A stretch of 64,000 nt of DNA from JAJAZB01 sp965249815 (GCA_965249815.1 CBDFMV010000003.1:2418001-2482000), one strand, 5' to 3'; counted from the first letter of the stretch, positions 44,310 to 53,626 are shown. Numbers and translations: made by a program. Notes: generated by a model not told the origin, from the sequence alone.

Positions 44310-45601
44310 TCGGGGCCGTTCCCCCGAAACGCGCCCAGTCCCCGCCCGTAGCTGATCAGCGCCAGCCCGCTGCCCGTCACGACGAGCACCGCCAGCGAAT
44401 AGCGGATGGCGCTTTCGTCGTGAAACACGTAGTCGGTGAGCAGGGCCACGGAGGTCGGTCCCAGGCCGAGGGCGATGAGGTTGAGGATAAACAAATACAC
44501 CGCCGACGCCAGCGATCGCACCTGATTGGGCACTAACTGCTGAATGGCCGCCGAGGAAGCACCCAGCGGGAAGGCCGAGAAAAAACAAGGGAAAACGCAC
44601 AAAGCCAGGGCTACGTTCGGGTTGCTCACCAGCGGGAAAAAGGACGAAATCAACAGCCCTGATGCCGAAATGATGCCCACCCGCACCTTGCCGTCGGCGT
44701 AGCCGCGCCGCGTGAGGCGGTCGGCGAGCCAGCCGCCCGTCACGACGCCCGCCGTGGCAAACACCGTGATAACGAGGCCGTACAAAAACGCCGCCTTGCC
44801 GATGGGCCAACCGAAGGTGCGTACGAAAAACGTCGGAATCCAGGCTGAACACCCGTACGCCACCAGCGACACGAACGTGATGCCGAACGTCACACTGAAA
44901 AACGCCCGCCGCTGCCGCCCGATGTGCCCGAAGGCTTCGCGGAGCGTCACCACCTGGGGTTTCCCGTTTTGTAAAAGCAGGCCCCGGCGGGCGGGTTCTT
45001 TGATCGTGAACAGCAGCAACACAATCAGCAAACCGGGCAGGCTGATGTAGAAAAACAAAAGTTGCCAGCTAAACACCGCGCCCACCAACGGCAACACCAC
45101 GGTCGTGGTTTCTGGCGGCAAGTTCACTAAACTGGCCCCGATGAGGATGGCCAAACCCGAGCCGAGGTACACGCCCATCGAGTACACGCTGATGGCCGTG
45201 GCGAGTTTTTCTTTTGGGAAATAATCGGCCAGCATCGAGTAGGCGGCGGGCGAGAGGGTGGCTTCGCCCACCCCGACGCCAATGCGGGCCAGGAAAAACT
45301 GCCCGTAACTTTTCACCACCCCGCACAGGGCCGTCATCAGGCTCCACAGCGCCACGCCCACCACGATGAGGCCTCGCCGCGAGGAGCGGTCGGCCCAGCG
45401 CCCGACTGGAATGCCCAGCACCGTGTAAAACAGCGCGAAACTCAGGCCCATCAGCAAACTCACCTGCGTGTCGCTGAGGTGCATGTCGCGCTTGATCGGC
45501 CCGACGAGCAGGCTCAGAATCTGCCGGTCGATGAACGACGATACGTAGGCCAGCATCAGCACGACGACCACGTACCAGGGGTAGCGGAGGGAGGGGGGCA
45601 T
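44297..45601 (-). CDS. MFS transporter, Spinster-like
   Basis: Inner-membrane secondary transporter of 434 aa with 12 predicted helices. The N-terminal SFIDRQILSLLVGPIKRDM and the loop 2-3 motif GIPVGRWADRSSRRGLIVVG are typical of the Spinster/hexuronate-type MFS branch, as is RIGVGVGEATLSPAAYSML in helix 4-5. Substrate unknown; this branch moves sugar acids, lipids or other organic anions. Position next to the SusCD block, although on the other strand, is compatible with uptake of the imported product across the inner membrane, but this is inference. Its stop codon lies in an inverted repeat. Confidence 0.88.
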   Translation of the reverse strand: MPPSLRYPWYVVVVLMLAYVSSFIDRQILSLLVGPIKRDMHLSDTQVSLLMGLSFALFYTVLGIPVGRWADRSSRRGLIVVGVALWSLMTALCGVVKSYGQFFLARIGVGVGEATLSPAAYSMLADYFPKEKLATAISVYSMGVYLGSGLAILIGASLVNLPPETTTVVLPLVGAVFSWQLLFFYISLPGLLIVLLLFTIKEPARRGLLLQNGKPQVVTLREAFGHIGRQRRAFFSVTFGITFVSLVAYGCSAWIPTFFVRTFGWPIGKAAFLYGLVITVFATAGVVTGGWLADRLTRRGYADGKVRVGIISASGLLISSFFPLVSNPNVALALCVFPCFFSAFPLGASSAAIQQLVPNQVRSLASAVYLFILNLIALGLGPTSVALLTDYVFHDESAIRYSLAVLVVTGSGLALISYGRGLGAFRGNGPENVH

Positions 45602-45643
45602 GGGCAGGGTTCAGAGGTGGGCGGGGAAAGGTAATGAAAGACA

Positions 45644-45705
45644 AGGAGCGAAAAATGAAAAAGGCAGTAGGTTGGTGCCCGCTGCCTTTTTCATTTTTCG
45701 CTCCT
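45644..45705. terminator. Hairpin with perfect 24-bp arms after the PBP gene
   Basis: Arms 45644-45667 and 45682-45705 are exact complements containing GCGAAAAATGAAAAAGGCAG, with a 14-nt loop. It lies 24 nt after the stop of the minus-strand PBP gene and upstream of the MFS gene, so a terminator role for the PBP transcript is likely. Confidence 0.8.
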
Positions 45706-45728
45706 CGCTTTTAGGTCTTTTTACCCAC

Positions 45729-48056
45729 TCACAGCAGCCCATCCTGCGCCTTCGGCTTCTCGGTGGGGCGGATGACCTGAATGGAATCACTACCCATGCC
45801 GTAGCCGCTGCAATCGAGTGAGATGGTGGTGCCGGCGGGTTTGCGGAAGGGAATTTTCTCGATGCCCAGCGATTTGTCGGCGTACACTTTGTCCATGTAC
45901 AGGGCCCAGGCGGGCATGGCCATGCGCCCGCCCTGCCCGAGGGCAAGGCTGCGGAAGTGAATCGAGCGGTCTTCGCCGCCCACCCACAGGCCCGATACGA
46001 GGCTTTGGGTCACGCCCATGAACCAGCCGTCGGAGTGGTTGGAGGTGGTGCCGGTTTTTGCTCCGATTTCGTTGTTTTTGCCGCACTCGAAGGTATTGAG
46101 GCGCTGGGCCGTGCCGCCGGGTTCCTGCAACGCGCCCTTGAGCATGTGCAGCATCAGGTAGGCCGTGCCGGGGCTGAGGGCGTCGCGGAATTCGGCGTCG
46201 AAGGTGCGCAGCACGTTGCCGTAGCGGTCCTGAATGCTCATGATCATCTGCGGTTCTTTCCAGCGCTTGCCTTCGTTGGCGAAGGTGCAGTAGGCGTTCA
46301 CCATTTCAAAAACCGACACGTCGGAAGCCCCGAGGCAAAGCGCCGGATTGGCCACGAGCGGACTGGTGACGCCGATGCGCTGGGCCATTTTCACCACCTC
46401 GCGGGGGCCGAATTTCTTGATCAGGTAGGCGCTCACCGAATTGACCGACTGCCCGATGGCCTTGCGCAGCGTGTAACTCTGGCCGGTGAAACGGCCGGTG
46501 GAGTTTTTGGGCGTCCAGCCGCCGGGCACGCCGTCTTCGGGGCCGAAGTGGACGGGCTGGTCGGTGACGTGGTCGCAGGGCGTGAAGCCGTTGTCGATGG
46601 CCGTGGCGTAAATAAACGGCTTGAACGATGATCCCGGCTGGCGGCGGCTTTGCCTGACGTGGTCGTATTTGAAAAACTTGAAGTTGATCCCACCCACCCA
46701 GGCCTTCACGTGGCCGTTGTTGGGGTCCATGCTCATGAAGCCCGTGTTCAGAAACCGCTTGTAGTACCGGATGGAATCCATCGAGGTCATCGTGGTGTCC
46801 ACGCCGTTCTCGTTGTTCCACGAAAACACCCGCATCCGGTTGGGCTTGTTCAGTTCCCGAAAAATGGCCTTTTCGTCGTCCTTGTAAATTTCTTTCAGTT
46901 CGCGGTAGCGGTCGGTACGGCGGGCGCTTTTCTCGATGAAACCGGGAATTTCCCTCCCGCCTTCGTCGCGCCAGGGGTTGGTTTTGCCCCAGTGTGTGTC
47001 GAATTTGTGCTGCTGGTCGCGCATGTGAGTGCGGATGGCCTCGGTGGCGTGGGCCTGAAGGCGCGAATCGAGGGTGACGTTGATGCGCAGGCCGCTGGTG
47101 TACAAATCGAGCTGGTCGTCGTCGGCCCGCGACTGGTTCAATTCGTTGATCACGCCCACGAGTTGGTCTTTCATCACCGCCATGAAATACGGCGCCTGGC
47201 TGTTGGTGTGGTTTTCAACGCGATAGTCGAGGCGGATCGGTTTGCTCATCAGGCTCCGGGCCTGCTCTTCCTTCAGGTAGCCGTATTTGACCATCTGCAC
47301 GTACACCACGTTGCGGCGGTCGGTAGCGGCTTTAGGGTGAAATTTCGGGTTGAGGCGCGTCGGGTTCTGCACCATGCCCATCAGCACGGCGGCTTCTTCG
47401 AGGGCCAGTTGCGAGGGTTCTTTGCCGAAATACGTCCGCGAGGCCGAGCGGATGCCGTAGGCGTTGGAGCCGAATTCCACCGTGTTGAGGTACATCGTCA
47501 TGATTTCCTGCTTGGTGTAATTGCGCTCGATTTTCACCGCCGTGATCCACTCTTTGGCCTTGATGATGAGCATTTTCACCAACGGCACGTTGCCGAGCAG
47601 GCCTTTGTATTTTTCGGTCCGGGCCTCGAACAGGTTTTTGACCAACTGCTGCGTGAGCGTACTGCCGCCCCCGCTGCTGCCCGACTGCCCGGTAGCGACC
47701 CCGGCCACGGAACGGAAAATACTGCGCGGGTCCACGCCGGAGTGCTTGGTGAAGCGGGCGTCTTCGATGGCCACGAGCGCGTTGATGACGTTGGGCGAAA
47801 TCTGCTCGAACTCCACGGGCGTGCGGTTTTCGAGGTAGTACTTGCCCAGCAGCACGCCGTCGGACGAGACCACCTCGGAAGCCTGCTCGCTGCTCGGGTT
47901 TTCGATGTTTTTCAAACTCGGCATCCCGCCAAAGAGGTTGAACAGGTTGAAACTGACCGCCGTCAAAAACAGCAGGAAGGCCCCCAGACCAATCAACGAA
48001 AAACGCCACAGGGCGCGGATGGGCTTGCGGTAGGGGCCGGGGAGGAGTTCAAACAT
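45729..48056 (-). CDS. mrcA: Class A penicillin-binding protein (PBP1A type)
   Basis: Bifunctional peptidoglycan synthase, 775 aa, anchored by one N-terminal helix (about 20-42). Glycosyltransferase (GT51) motifs are EDARFTKHSGVDPRSIFR, GGGSTLTQQLVKNLF and RNYTKQEIMTMYLNTVEFG. Transpeptidase motifs are the SxxK box GSSFKPFIYATAI, the SxN-type SVNSVSAYLI and KTGTTSNHSDGWFMG. All catalytic residues are visible, so the protein should be active. It stands alone, with no division genes next to it. PorW lies upstream on the same strand beyond a 130-nt gap. Confidence 0.95.
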   Translation of the reverse strand: MFELLPGPYRKPIRALWRFSLIGLGAFLLFLTAVSFNLFNLFGGMPSLKNIENPSSEQASEVVSSDGVLLGKYYLENRTPVEFEQISPNVINALVAIEDARFTKHSGVDPRSIFRSVAGVATGQSGSSGGGSTLTQQLVKNLFEARTEKYKGLLGNVPLVKMLIIKAKEWITAVKIERNYTKQEIMTMYLNTVEFGSNAYGIRSASRTYFGKEPSQLALEEAAVLMGMVQNPTRLNPKFHPKAATDRRNVVYVQMVKYGYLKEEQARSLMSKPIRLDYRVENHTNSQAPYFMAVMKDQLVGVINELNQSRADDDQLDLYTSGLRINVTLDSRLQAHATEAIRTHMRDQQHKFDTHWGKTNPWRDEGGREIPGFIEKSARRTDRYRELKEIYKDDEKAIFRELNKPNRMRVFSWNNENGVDTTMTSMDSIRYYKRFLNTGFMSMDPNNGHVKAWVGGINFKFFKYDHVRQSRRQPGSSFKPFIYATAIDNGFTPCDHVTDQPVHFGPEDGVPGGWTPKNSTGRFTGQSYTLRKAIGQSVNSVSAYLIKKFGPREVVKMAQRIGVTSPLVANPALCLGASDVSVFEMVNAYCTFANEGKRWKEPQMIMSIQDRYGNVLRTFDAEFRDALSPGTAYLMLHMLKGALQEPGGTAQRLNTFECGKNNEIGAKTGTTSNHSDGWFMGVTQSLVSGLWVGGEDRSIHFRSLALGQGGRMAMPAWALYMDKVYADKSLGIEKIPFRKPAGTTISLDCSGYGMGSDSIQVIRPTEKPKAQDGLL

Positions 48057-48145
48057 GGCTTGCAGGTTGGGTCAATCGGTTGTCGTTAACCGGGGCAATA
48101 GCGATGAAAATAAGGGTCACAGAAATCTTGCCAAAAAAGTGCAGC

Positions 48146-48172
48146 CCTAACAGGTTTCATAAACCTGTTAGG
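48146..48172. repeat. Perfect 12-bp inverted repeat after the PorW gene
   Basis: CCTAACAGGTTT and AAACCTGTTAGG around CAT. It lies 14 nt beyond the stop of the minus-strand PorW gene, in the 130-nt gap before the PBP gene. A minus-strand T run follows about 10 nt later, so it could end the PorW transcript. Confidence 0.8.
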
Positions 48173-48186
48173 ACTTGGTCAGCCAG

Positions 48187-50418
48187 TCAATTCCCCTTCG
48201 CCGAGGCGGTCTGGTTGGCGGTGGTGAGCATTTCCCGGGCCAGCGAGAGCAGCGGACTGGCCGGGTAATTCTGAATGAACTGCGTCAGGGCCTGCTGGTA
48301 GGGGCCGGGGCCTTGCAATTTGCCCACCAGCATGGCGTGCAGCAGGGCGTACTTGTCTTCCAGCCCGTTGCCAGGGTAATCGCGGAGGCCCTGCTCGTCG
48401 CGGGCCAGCGATTCGCTGTATTTGCCAGCCCCGTACAAATCGTAGGCCTCGGTGTAAAGCCGTTGCGCTGCCGACTGCGCCCCCGCCGACAGCGGTCCTT
48501 CGGCCCCGCGCGTGAGCAACCGGGCAAAAGACGATTCGGGGTATTTTGTGGTCAGTTTAGTCTGAAAATCAGCTTGCTGGGGTTTGCCTTCGTGCAGCAG
48601 CGCGAGCAGGTACAGCGCTTCCGGCTCGTGCTGGGTTTGCGGGAAATCGGTCAGCAATTGCCCGAACGTGCGGACGGCCTGGTCGTTTTCGCGCAAATTC
48701 AACTGGTAAATTTTGCCGATTTGAAAAAGTGCTTCTTCTTTCCGCTGCTGCGACGAGGCCAGCGCCTGGGCGCTGAACGGAACCTGGGCCAGCAATTTAT
48801 CTTTTTCGCCCTTCAGTTCATCCCGGCCCACCGAAGCAACGGCGGTTGGGCTGGTGGCGTTGAGTTGCCGCGTACCGTTCGTAGGCGCGTCGGCGAAGGT
48901 GTTTTCTTTGGAACTGCGCCGCCAGTTGTCTTCCAGCGGGCGGTTGCCCCATTTTTGCTGAAACTCCCGCTTGCCCTGGCTAAGGGCGTTGGCGTTGTAA
49001 AAATACCAAAGCCCGGTGCTGGCGTTGCCGCCGAAGGCCGCGTTGGTACTGGCGGTCAGGCTGGCTTCCTGCTGCGACTGGGCGGCAATCTGCTGGGCGC
49101 GTTGCACTTCGCGGGCTTCGCGTTCGCGCTGGTCGAGGATGCTCTTTTCGAGGTACTTGTCGAGGGCGGCAGGGTTCATCCGGGCCAGGCGCTGGAGGCT
49201 GTCTTCGGTGCGGAGCGTGGTTTGGTATTTGGCAAATTCGCGCAGCACTTTCTGGCGTTCGCTGATGCGGGCGTAGCCGGGTGCAACCGGCGAAAGCAAC
49301 GCCACGGTGCTGTCGTAGTAGGCCGAGGCGGCCTCGTAACGCCGAAGTGGGTCGTAGTTGAGTTCAGCCAGTTTCAGGAAGGTGAAGGCCAGTTGGTCGG
49401 GCTTGCCCGCCGCGTACTGGGCCGAAAGCTCCAGATTCCTGACGGCTTGCCGGTAATTTTTCCGACTCAGTTCCTTCGTCGCCATCGCGTAATAAATCCG
49501 GTCTTTCAGGTCGGCGTTCTTGCGGTCGTCGAGCATCCGGGCGAAGTTGAACGTCTTTTCTTCGCCGGTGCCGTTGAGCAGCCGGTTGAGGTCGGCGTAA
49601 AAGGCCAGGTCGTAGGGCGGGCGGTTGGCGAGCACGGCGGCGTAGCTGGCGGCGGCTTTGTCGGCTTTGCCCACCTGGTCGTACAACTGTCCCTGGGCGT
49701 AAAGCGCACGGGCTTTGGCCTCGCCTTTTTTCATCAGCGGCAGGGCTTCCTCCACCAGCGCGGCGGCGGTGGAGGCTTCGCCCCGGCGCTGGTGCAGCAG
49801 GGCTTTGGTCAGGTAGTAGAGGCGGGTCTGGCTGGCGCTCAGGGGCAGGGTGCGCAGCAAATCGGCCACGCGCAGGCCGCTGGCGTAGTCGTCGGTTTCC
49901 ACGTAGGCCCGCATCAGTCCGATGAGGGCTTCCTGGCGGGCAAGCGGTTCCTCGGAGGTGGTGTTGATGTACTTGAAGGTTTCGATGGCGTTTTTAAAAT
50001 CGCCCCGAATGAGCCGCACCCGCCCGATGAGCAGGTAGGCATTATCGAGCCACTTGGAGTTTTGGTGCCGTTCGGCCACCAGCGAGGCTTTTTTCAGCAC
50101 CGCGTCGAGTTGGGTCGCCACGGCCTGCGCCGCCATTGAGTCGAGGGGCGGGAGGATGGGCAGGGGCTGCGCGTAATTGTCCTGGCGGGCGCGGAAAAGC
50201 AGTTTTTCGGCTTCGCCCAATTGTTCTTCGGCCTGGAGTTCGGCGTTGTACCGGGCCGTGAGGTTGTGAAAAGCGCGGTTGGCCGGGGCCGTGCTGTACT
50301 GCGAACACGCCGCCAGCAGCAGGCTGACCAGCAAACCGGGTACCGGCAAGAGGAGGTGGCTCTTTCGGGCGGGGAAAGGGCGGGGAAACACGGACCTCAG
50401 CAACGACGATTCAGGCAT
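48187..50418 (-). CDS. TPR lipoprotein, PorW/SprE type (T9SS accessory)
   Basis: Lipoprotein of 743 aa built mostly of TPR-like helical repeats. The ATG at 50418 gives lipobox LAAC (Cys38) after an unusually long N-region. The mature N-terminus (NRAFHNLTARYNAELQAEEQL) matches the PorW/SprE family opening. The C-terminal EDKYALLHAMLVGKLQGPGPYQQAL followed by FIQNYPASPLLSLAREML matches its end. In Flavobacterium, SprE/PorW is needed for type IX secretion and gliding and links the outer-membrane translocon to the ring/motor. Here it lies 38 kb from the gld operon. The identification rests on these two end motifs; a generic TPR lipoprotein is the alternative. Confidence 0.75.
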   Translation of the reverse strand: MPESSLLRSVFPRPFPARKSHLLLPVPGLLVSLLLAACSQYSTAPANRAFHNLTARYNAELQAEEQLGEAEKLLFRARQDNYAQPLPILPPLDSMAAQAVATQLDAVLKKASLVAERHQNSKWLDNAYLLIGRVRLIRGDFKNAIETFKYINTTSEEPLARQEALIGLMRAYVETDDYASGLRVADLLRTLPLSASQTRLYYLTKALLHQRRGEASTAAALVEEALPLMKKGEAKARALYAQGQLYDQVGKADKAAASYAAVLANRPPYDLAFYADLNRLLNGTGEEKTFNFARMLDDRKNADLKDRIYYAMATKELSRKNYRQAVRNLELSAQYAAGKPDQLAFTFLKLAELNYDPLRRYEAASAYYDSTVALLSPVAPGYARISERQKVLREFAKYQTTLRTEDSLQRLARMNPAALDKYLEKSILDQREREAREVQRAQQIAAQSQQEASLTASTNAAFGGNASTGLWYFYNANALSQGKREFQQKWGNRPLEDNWRRSSKENTFADAPTNGTRQLNATSPTAVASVGRDELKGEKDKLLAQVPFSAQALASSQQRKEEALFQIGKIYQLNLRENDQAVRTFGQLLTDFPQTQHEPEALYLLALLHEGKPQQADFQTKLTTKYPESSFARLLTRGAEGPLSAGAQSAAQRLYTEAYDLYGAGKYSESLARDEQGLRDYPGNGLEDKYALLHAMLVGKLQGPGPYQQALTQFIQNYPASPLLSLAREMLTTANQTASAKGN

Positions 50419-50584
50419 GATGGGCGCAAAAAAAGCGCAGGGGCTTTCGTTCAAAACGTGAAACCCCACTCAGATTTTATGCCAAATTAACTAATTTTCG
50501 GTGCAATAACCTCGACTCCGGGCGTAGGCGTGGCACCGCCCGCCCGTTCAACCCCCTCCAACAGCGCCACGCCGCGCTTTCGCC

Positions 50585-50794
50585 ATGCCCAACGAACCCC
50601 GCCAGCCCAACCCATACATTCGCTACACCGGCCTCGGGATGCAGATGCTCGCCACCATCGTGTTTGGCGTGTGGATTGGTACCAAACTCGACGGGTGGGT
50701 AGGCACGAAAACGCCCTGGTTTACCATCGGGTGCTCGTTGTTTTTCATCGCCGCTGCCCTGATTTCGCTGATTCGGAGTTTGCCGAAAGGCTAA
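50585..50794 (+). CDS. atpZ: AtpZ/AtpI-family small membrane protein
   Basis: A 69-residue protein with two transmembrane helices (about 19-34 and 44-62) and the family phrase GLGMQMLATIVFGVWIGTKLDGW. Proteins of this type sit at the head of ATP synthase operons and assist c-ring assembly or act as Mg/Ca channels with AtpI. Here it is the first gene of the Fo cluster, divergent from PorW across a 166-nt promoter region. Confidence 0.88.
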   Translation: MPNEPRQPNPYIRYTGLGMQMLATIVFGVWIGTKLDGWVGTKTPWFTIGCSLFFIAAALISLIRSLPKG

Positions 50795-50798
50795 GACG

Positions 50799-50871
50799 AT
50801 TGTGGGGCGGGTTGTAACCCGCCCGTGTGTGCAGCTTTACCAACCGGGCGGGTTACAACCCGCCCCACAAT
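50799..50871. repeat. Nested palindrome, perfect 27-bp arms, between atpZ and the DUF1835 gene
   Basis: Arms 50799-50825 and 50845-50871 are exact complements with a 19-nt spacer. Each arm is itself palindromic (GGGCGGGTT, GT, AACCCGCCC), so it can fold as one long hairpin or two short ones. It starts 5 nt after the atpZ stop and ends 5 nt before the next start codon, filling the gap. Confidence 0.85.
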
Positions 50872-50876
50872 AGTCG

Positions 50877-51779
50877 ATGGAAATGGAAACGCTCCACGTC
50901 ATCAACGGCGACGGCACCGCCCACCCGTTCCAACAAAGCGGTTTGCCCGGCGACGTGCTCGTCTGGCGGGAAATGCTCAGCGAGGGTTGGACGCCCGTCG
51001 CCGACGACTTCCCCGCGTTCTGGCAGCAGCGCGGCGATTTTCTGGCGCGGCAGTACGGCCTCGACCGGCAGAAATACGAAACCAACGTGGTTCAGGAAGT
51101 TAATAAATTGCTGAATTTCAGTCAGTATGACGAGATTACGCTCTGGTTCGAGTTCGATTTGTTCTGCCAGGTAAACCTACTGTACCTTCTTTATTTTTTC
51201 TCGAAACAAAACCTCGGCAACGTCCGCCTGACGCTTGTTTCGCCCGATAGTCACCCCGATCTGCTTCAGTTCCGGGGCATGGGCGAGCTGAACGGCGCGC
51301 AACTGGCGGCGTTGTGGCCCAAGCGAATTGCACTGACGCCCGCCGACCTGCAAATCGGGGGAAGCGTTTGGAAGGCCTACGCCGCGCCATCGCCCGAAAC
51401 CCTGAAAACGTGCCTGGCGGATGACGATTTCGGCCCGTTCCGTTTTTTGAAAAAGGCTCTGCAACACCACCTGAGCCGTTTTCCCGCTCCGGAAACCGGT
51501 CTGGGAAGCGTCGAGCGATTCTGGCTGCAAGCCCTGCAAGCCGACCCTTCGGACGACGTGGCCGTGATGATGAAATTCTGGAACCAGCACCCTGACTTTG
51601 GTTTTAGCGACGTTCAACTCCGGCGCACGCTCGGTGAATTGAAAACGGCCGGGCTGGTTCATGAAAACGGTCAGCTTTCACTCACCGACCTGGGTGAGGC
51701 CGTAGTGACGGGGCGGGAAAATTACCGGAACTTTGCCCCGTGCCCCCGCTACCTGGGTGGCGTTGAACTTCTGGCCTGA
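50877..51779 (+). CDS. DUF1835 domain protein
   Basis: Cytoplasmic protein of 300 aa. The N-terminal half has the DUF1835 pattern: LHVINGDGTAHPFQQSGLPG, DVLVWREMLSEGWTP and then YDEITLWFEFDLFCQVNLLY. The C-terminal third (VQLRRTLGELKTAGLVHENG) looks like a winged-helix segment. The biochemical role of the family is unknown. It sits inside the ATP synthase cluster: the TGA stop shares one base with the ATG of the next gene, so translation is coupled to it. It may simply be carried in this operon. A start two codons later (ATG at 50883) is equally possible. Confidence 0.8.
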   Translation: MEMETLHVINGDGTAHPFQQSGLPGDVLVWREMLSEGWTPVADDFPAFWQQRGDFLARQYGLDRQKYETNVVQEVNKLLNFSQYDEITLWFEFDLFCQVNLLYLLYFFSKQNLGNVRLTLVSPDSHPDLLQFRGMGELNGAQLAALWPKRIALTPADLQIGGSVWKAYAAPSPETLKTCLADDDFGPFRFLKKALQHHLSRFPAPETGLGSVERFWLQALQADPSDDVAVMMKFWNQHPDFGFSDVQLRRTLGELKTAGLVHENGQLSLTDLGEAVVTGRENYRNFAPCPRYLGGVELLA

Positions 51780-52138
51780 TGCTTCGTCTTTTTCTCCTGA
51801 CCGCGTTCTTAGGAATTGTATTTTTTGGGGCCAAATTTTTGGGCATCCAAGCCTGGTTTCACCCCGACTTTGCCTTCATGCTCGCGTTTTTTCTCACGCT
51901 TGGGCTGCTCAACCACTGGCTCACTAATCGGGGCCTGGACAACGATCGCGCCCTTTTCGTGCAGTTTTACCTCGGTGCCGTCGTTCTGAGGCTGCTGGGC
52001 GCGATGGTTTTCCTGTTCGTCTTTTTCCGGCTCGGTACGCCGCACTTCCAGCAGTTCCTGCTCGACTTTTTTGCACTCTACTTATTTTACGCGGGTTTTG
52101 AATTTTTCGGCGTCCGTGCTAACTTGCGGCGATTTTAG
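51779..52138 (+). CDS. Small membrane protein upstream of atpB
   Basis: A 119-residue, very hydrophobic protein with four predicted helices: LFLLTAFLGIVFFGAKF, FAFMLAFFLTLGLLNHWL, FYLGAVVLRLLGAMVFLF and FLLDFFALYLFYAGFEFF. Size, topology and position just before atpB suggest an AtpI-like assembly factor, but I do not recognise a diagnostic motif. Start overlaps the preceding stop by one base; atpB begins 26 nt after its end. Confidence 0.75.
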   Translation: MLRLFLLTAFLGIVFFGAKFLGIQAWFHPDFAFMLAFFLTLGLLNHWLTNRGLDNDRALFVQFYLGAVVLRLLGAMVFLFVFFRLGTPHFQQFLLDFFALYLFYAGFEFFGVRANLRRF

Positions 52139-52164
52139 AGTAGGAAGGTACAAACCCCGACGCG

Positions 52165-53241
52165 ATGCGCTGCCGATTCCTTGCCAACCTGTTTACGACC
52201 AGTCTTTTAGCTTTTTTTCTGACGGTTCTCGCCGTTGGTCCCGTTCGTGCCCAGGAACATTCCGGTGCGCACGAGGCCCCGGAGACGGCCGAGAAATTTA
52301 ACCCCGGCGAGACCATCCTGCACCACATCGCCGACGAGCACCAGTGGCACCTGGCCACGGTGAACGGCGGCCACTTTTCGATTCCGTTGCCAGTGATTCT
52401 GTACTCGCCCACGCGCGGCCTGAAGGTGTTTTCGTCGAGCCATTTTTACCACAATCCCGTCGGTGAAGGGCACCACGCACGGTACGTTCACGACGGCTTC
52501 GTGCTCGAACGCGAGCACGTCACGGCGGAGGATGGTTCGAAGGTGTACGATTTTTCGATCACCAAAAACGTGGCGTCGCTGCTACTTAGTGCCACGATTC
52601 TGATTCTGGTTTTCTTTACGGTCGCCAAAGGCTACCGCAACCGCCGGGGCAAGGCCCCGAAGGGTTTGCAGTCGGTGCTGGAGCCGTTCGTGCTCTTCAT
52701 CCGCGATGAAGTAGCCAAAAATTACATCGGCGAAAAGCACTACCGGCGTTTCCTGCCCTACCTGCTCACCCTGTTTTTCTTCATCTGGACGAACAATATG
52801 CTGGGCCTGCTGCCCGGCTCGGCCAACGTGACGGGCAACATCGCCGTGACCATGACCCTGGCCGTGCTGACGTTCCTGATTGTGAATTTCAACGGCAAAA
52901 AAACCTACTGGACGCACATTTTCGCCATGCCCGGCGTGCCGAAATGGATGCTGGTGATTCTGACGCCGGTCGAACTCGTCGGCGTGATGATGCGGCCCAT
53001 TTCGCTCATGATTCGTCTTTTTGCCAACATTACCGCCGGACACATCATTCTGTTGAGCCTGTTGAGCCTGATTTTCATCTTCCGGTCGGCGGCGTTGAGC
53101 GTGGTGGTGGGGCCGTTTTCGGTGTTCATGTACGTCATTGAACTCGTGGTGGCGGTGTTGCAGGCCTACATTTTCACGGTGCTCACCGCCAGCTACATTG
53201 GCGCGGCGGTGGAAGAGCACCACCACGATGACCATCATTAA
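52165..53241 (+). CDS. atpB: ATP synthase Fo subunit a
   Basis: Stator half-channel subunit for protons. The conserved helix with the essential Arg is present (RPISLMIRLFANITAGHIIL), as is the last helix pair ending YIFTVLTASYIGAAV and a His-rich tail. At 358 aa it is long. The first 30 residues form a cleavable-looking signal (SLLAFFLTVLAVGPVRAQ), and about 100 extra-membrane residues precede the first core helix, as in other Bacteroidota AtpB proteins. The tail ends in a repeat of His and Asp (EEHHHDDHH). The TAA stop overlaps an inverted repeat. Confidence 0.95.
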   Translation: MRCRFLANLFTTSLLAFFLTVLAVGPVRAQEHSGAHEAPETAEKFNPGETILHHIADEHQWHLATVNGGHFSIPLPVILYSPTRGLKVFSSSHFYHNPVGEGHHARYVHDGFVLEREHVTAEDGSKVYDFSITKNVASLLLSATILILVFFTVAKGYRNRRGKAPKGLQSVLEPFVLFIRDEVAKNYIGEKHYRRFLPYLLTLFFFIWTNNMLGLLPGSANVTGNIAVTMTLAVLTFLIVNFNGKKTYWTHIFAMPGVPKWMLVILTPVELVGVMMRPISLMIRLFANITAGHIILLSLLSLIFIFRSAALSVVVGPFSVFMYVIELVVAVLQAYIFTVLTASYIGAAVEEHHHDDHH

Positions 53242-53302
53242 GTGAAAAGTGTAGAGTGAAAAGATAAAAACAACACAACTTTTCACTCTACACTTTTCAC
53301 TT
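53240..53302. repeat. Inverted repeat, 24-bp arms, atpB-atpE gap
   Basis: Arms at 53240-53263 and 53279-53302 hold GTGAAAAGTGTAGAGTGAAA and its complement. The left arm starts inside the atpB stop codon. This GTGTAGAGTG vocabulary is shared with the gldL-gldM repeat. As c-subunit is needed in excess, the hairpin may separate atpB and atpE mRNA levels. Confidence 0.8.
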
Positions 53303-53339
53303 TCCACTTTTTTTGTTTCACTCTCCTAATTCAATTCAA

Positions 53340-53594
53340 ATGTTTAGCATTCTTCTGCAAGACGCGGCCAGCAATCTTTCGGTTGCCTACATGGGTGCCG
53401 CCATCGGTGCCGGTCTGGCTGCCATTGGCGCTGGTCTGGGTATCGGCCGCATTGGGGGTTCGGCCATGGAGGCCATCGCCCGTCAGCCCGAAGCGTCGGG
53501 TAAAATCCAGGGTGCCATGCTGATCGTGGCGGCTTTCGTGGAAGCCGTGGCCCTGTTTGGTGCCGTGATCAGCTTGCTGGTGGCCGTGAAGTAA
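53340..53594 (+). CDS. atpE: ATP synthase Fo subunit c
   Basis: Rotor-ring proteolipid, 84 aa, two helices. The first has the Gly-rich YMGAAIGAGLAAIGAGLGIG, then the polar loop RIGGSAMEAIARQPEASGKI. The second carries the ion-binding Glu68 (VAAFVEAVALFGAVISLL). No additional Na-type ligands are obvious, so a proton ring is likely. ATG at 53340 chosen; an in-frame upstream start at 53313 would add nine residues. A hairpin follows. Confidence 0.95.
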   Translation: MFSILLQDAASNLSVAYMGAAIGAGLAAIGAGLGIGRIGGSAMEAIARQPEASGKIQGAMLIVAAFVEAVALFGAVISLLVAVK

Positions 53595-53626
53595 TTCCGG
53601 CAACGGCCCAGGTTTTCCGAAAACTT

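Noticed and set aside
48175..50139. A 654-codon plus-strand frame over the PorW gene
   Set aside because: Shadow of the minus-strand TPR lipoprotein, which has a lipobox and family motifs.
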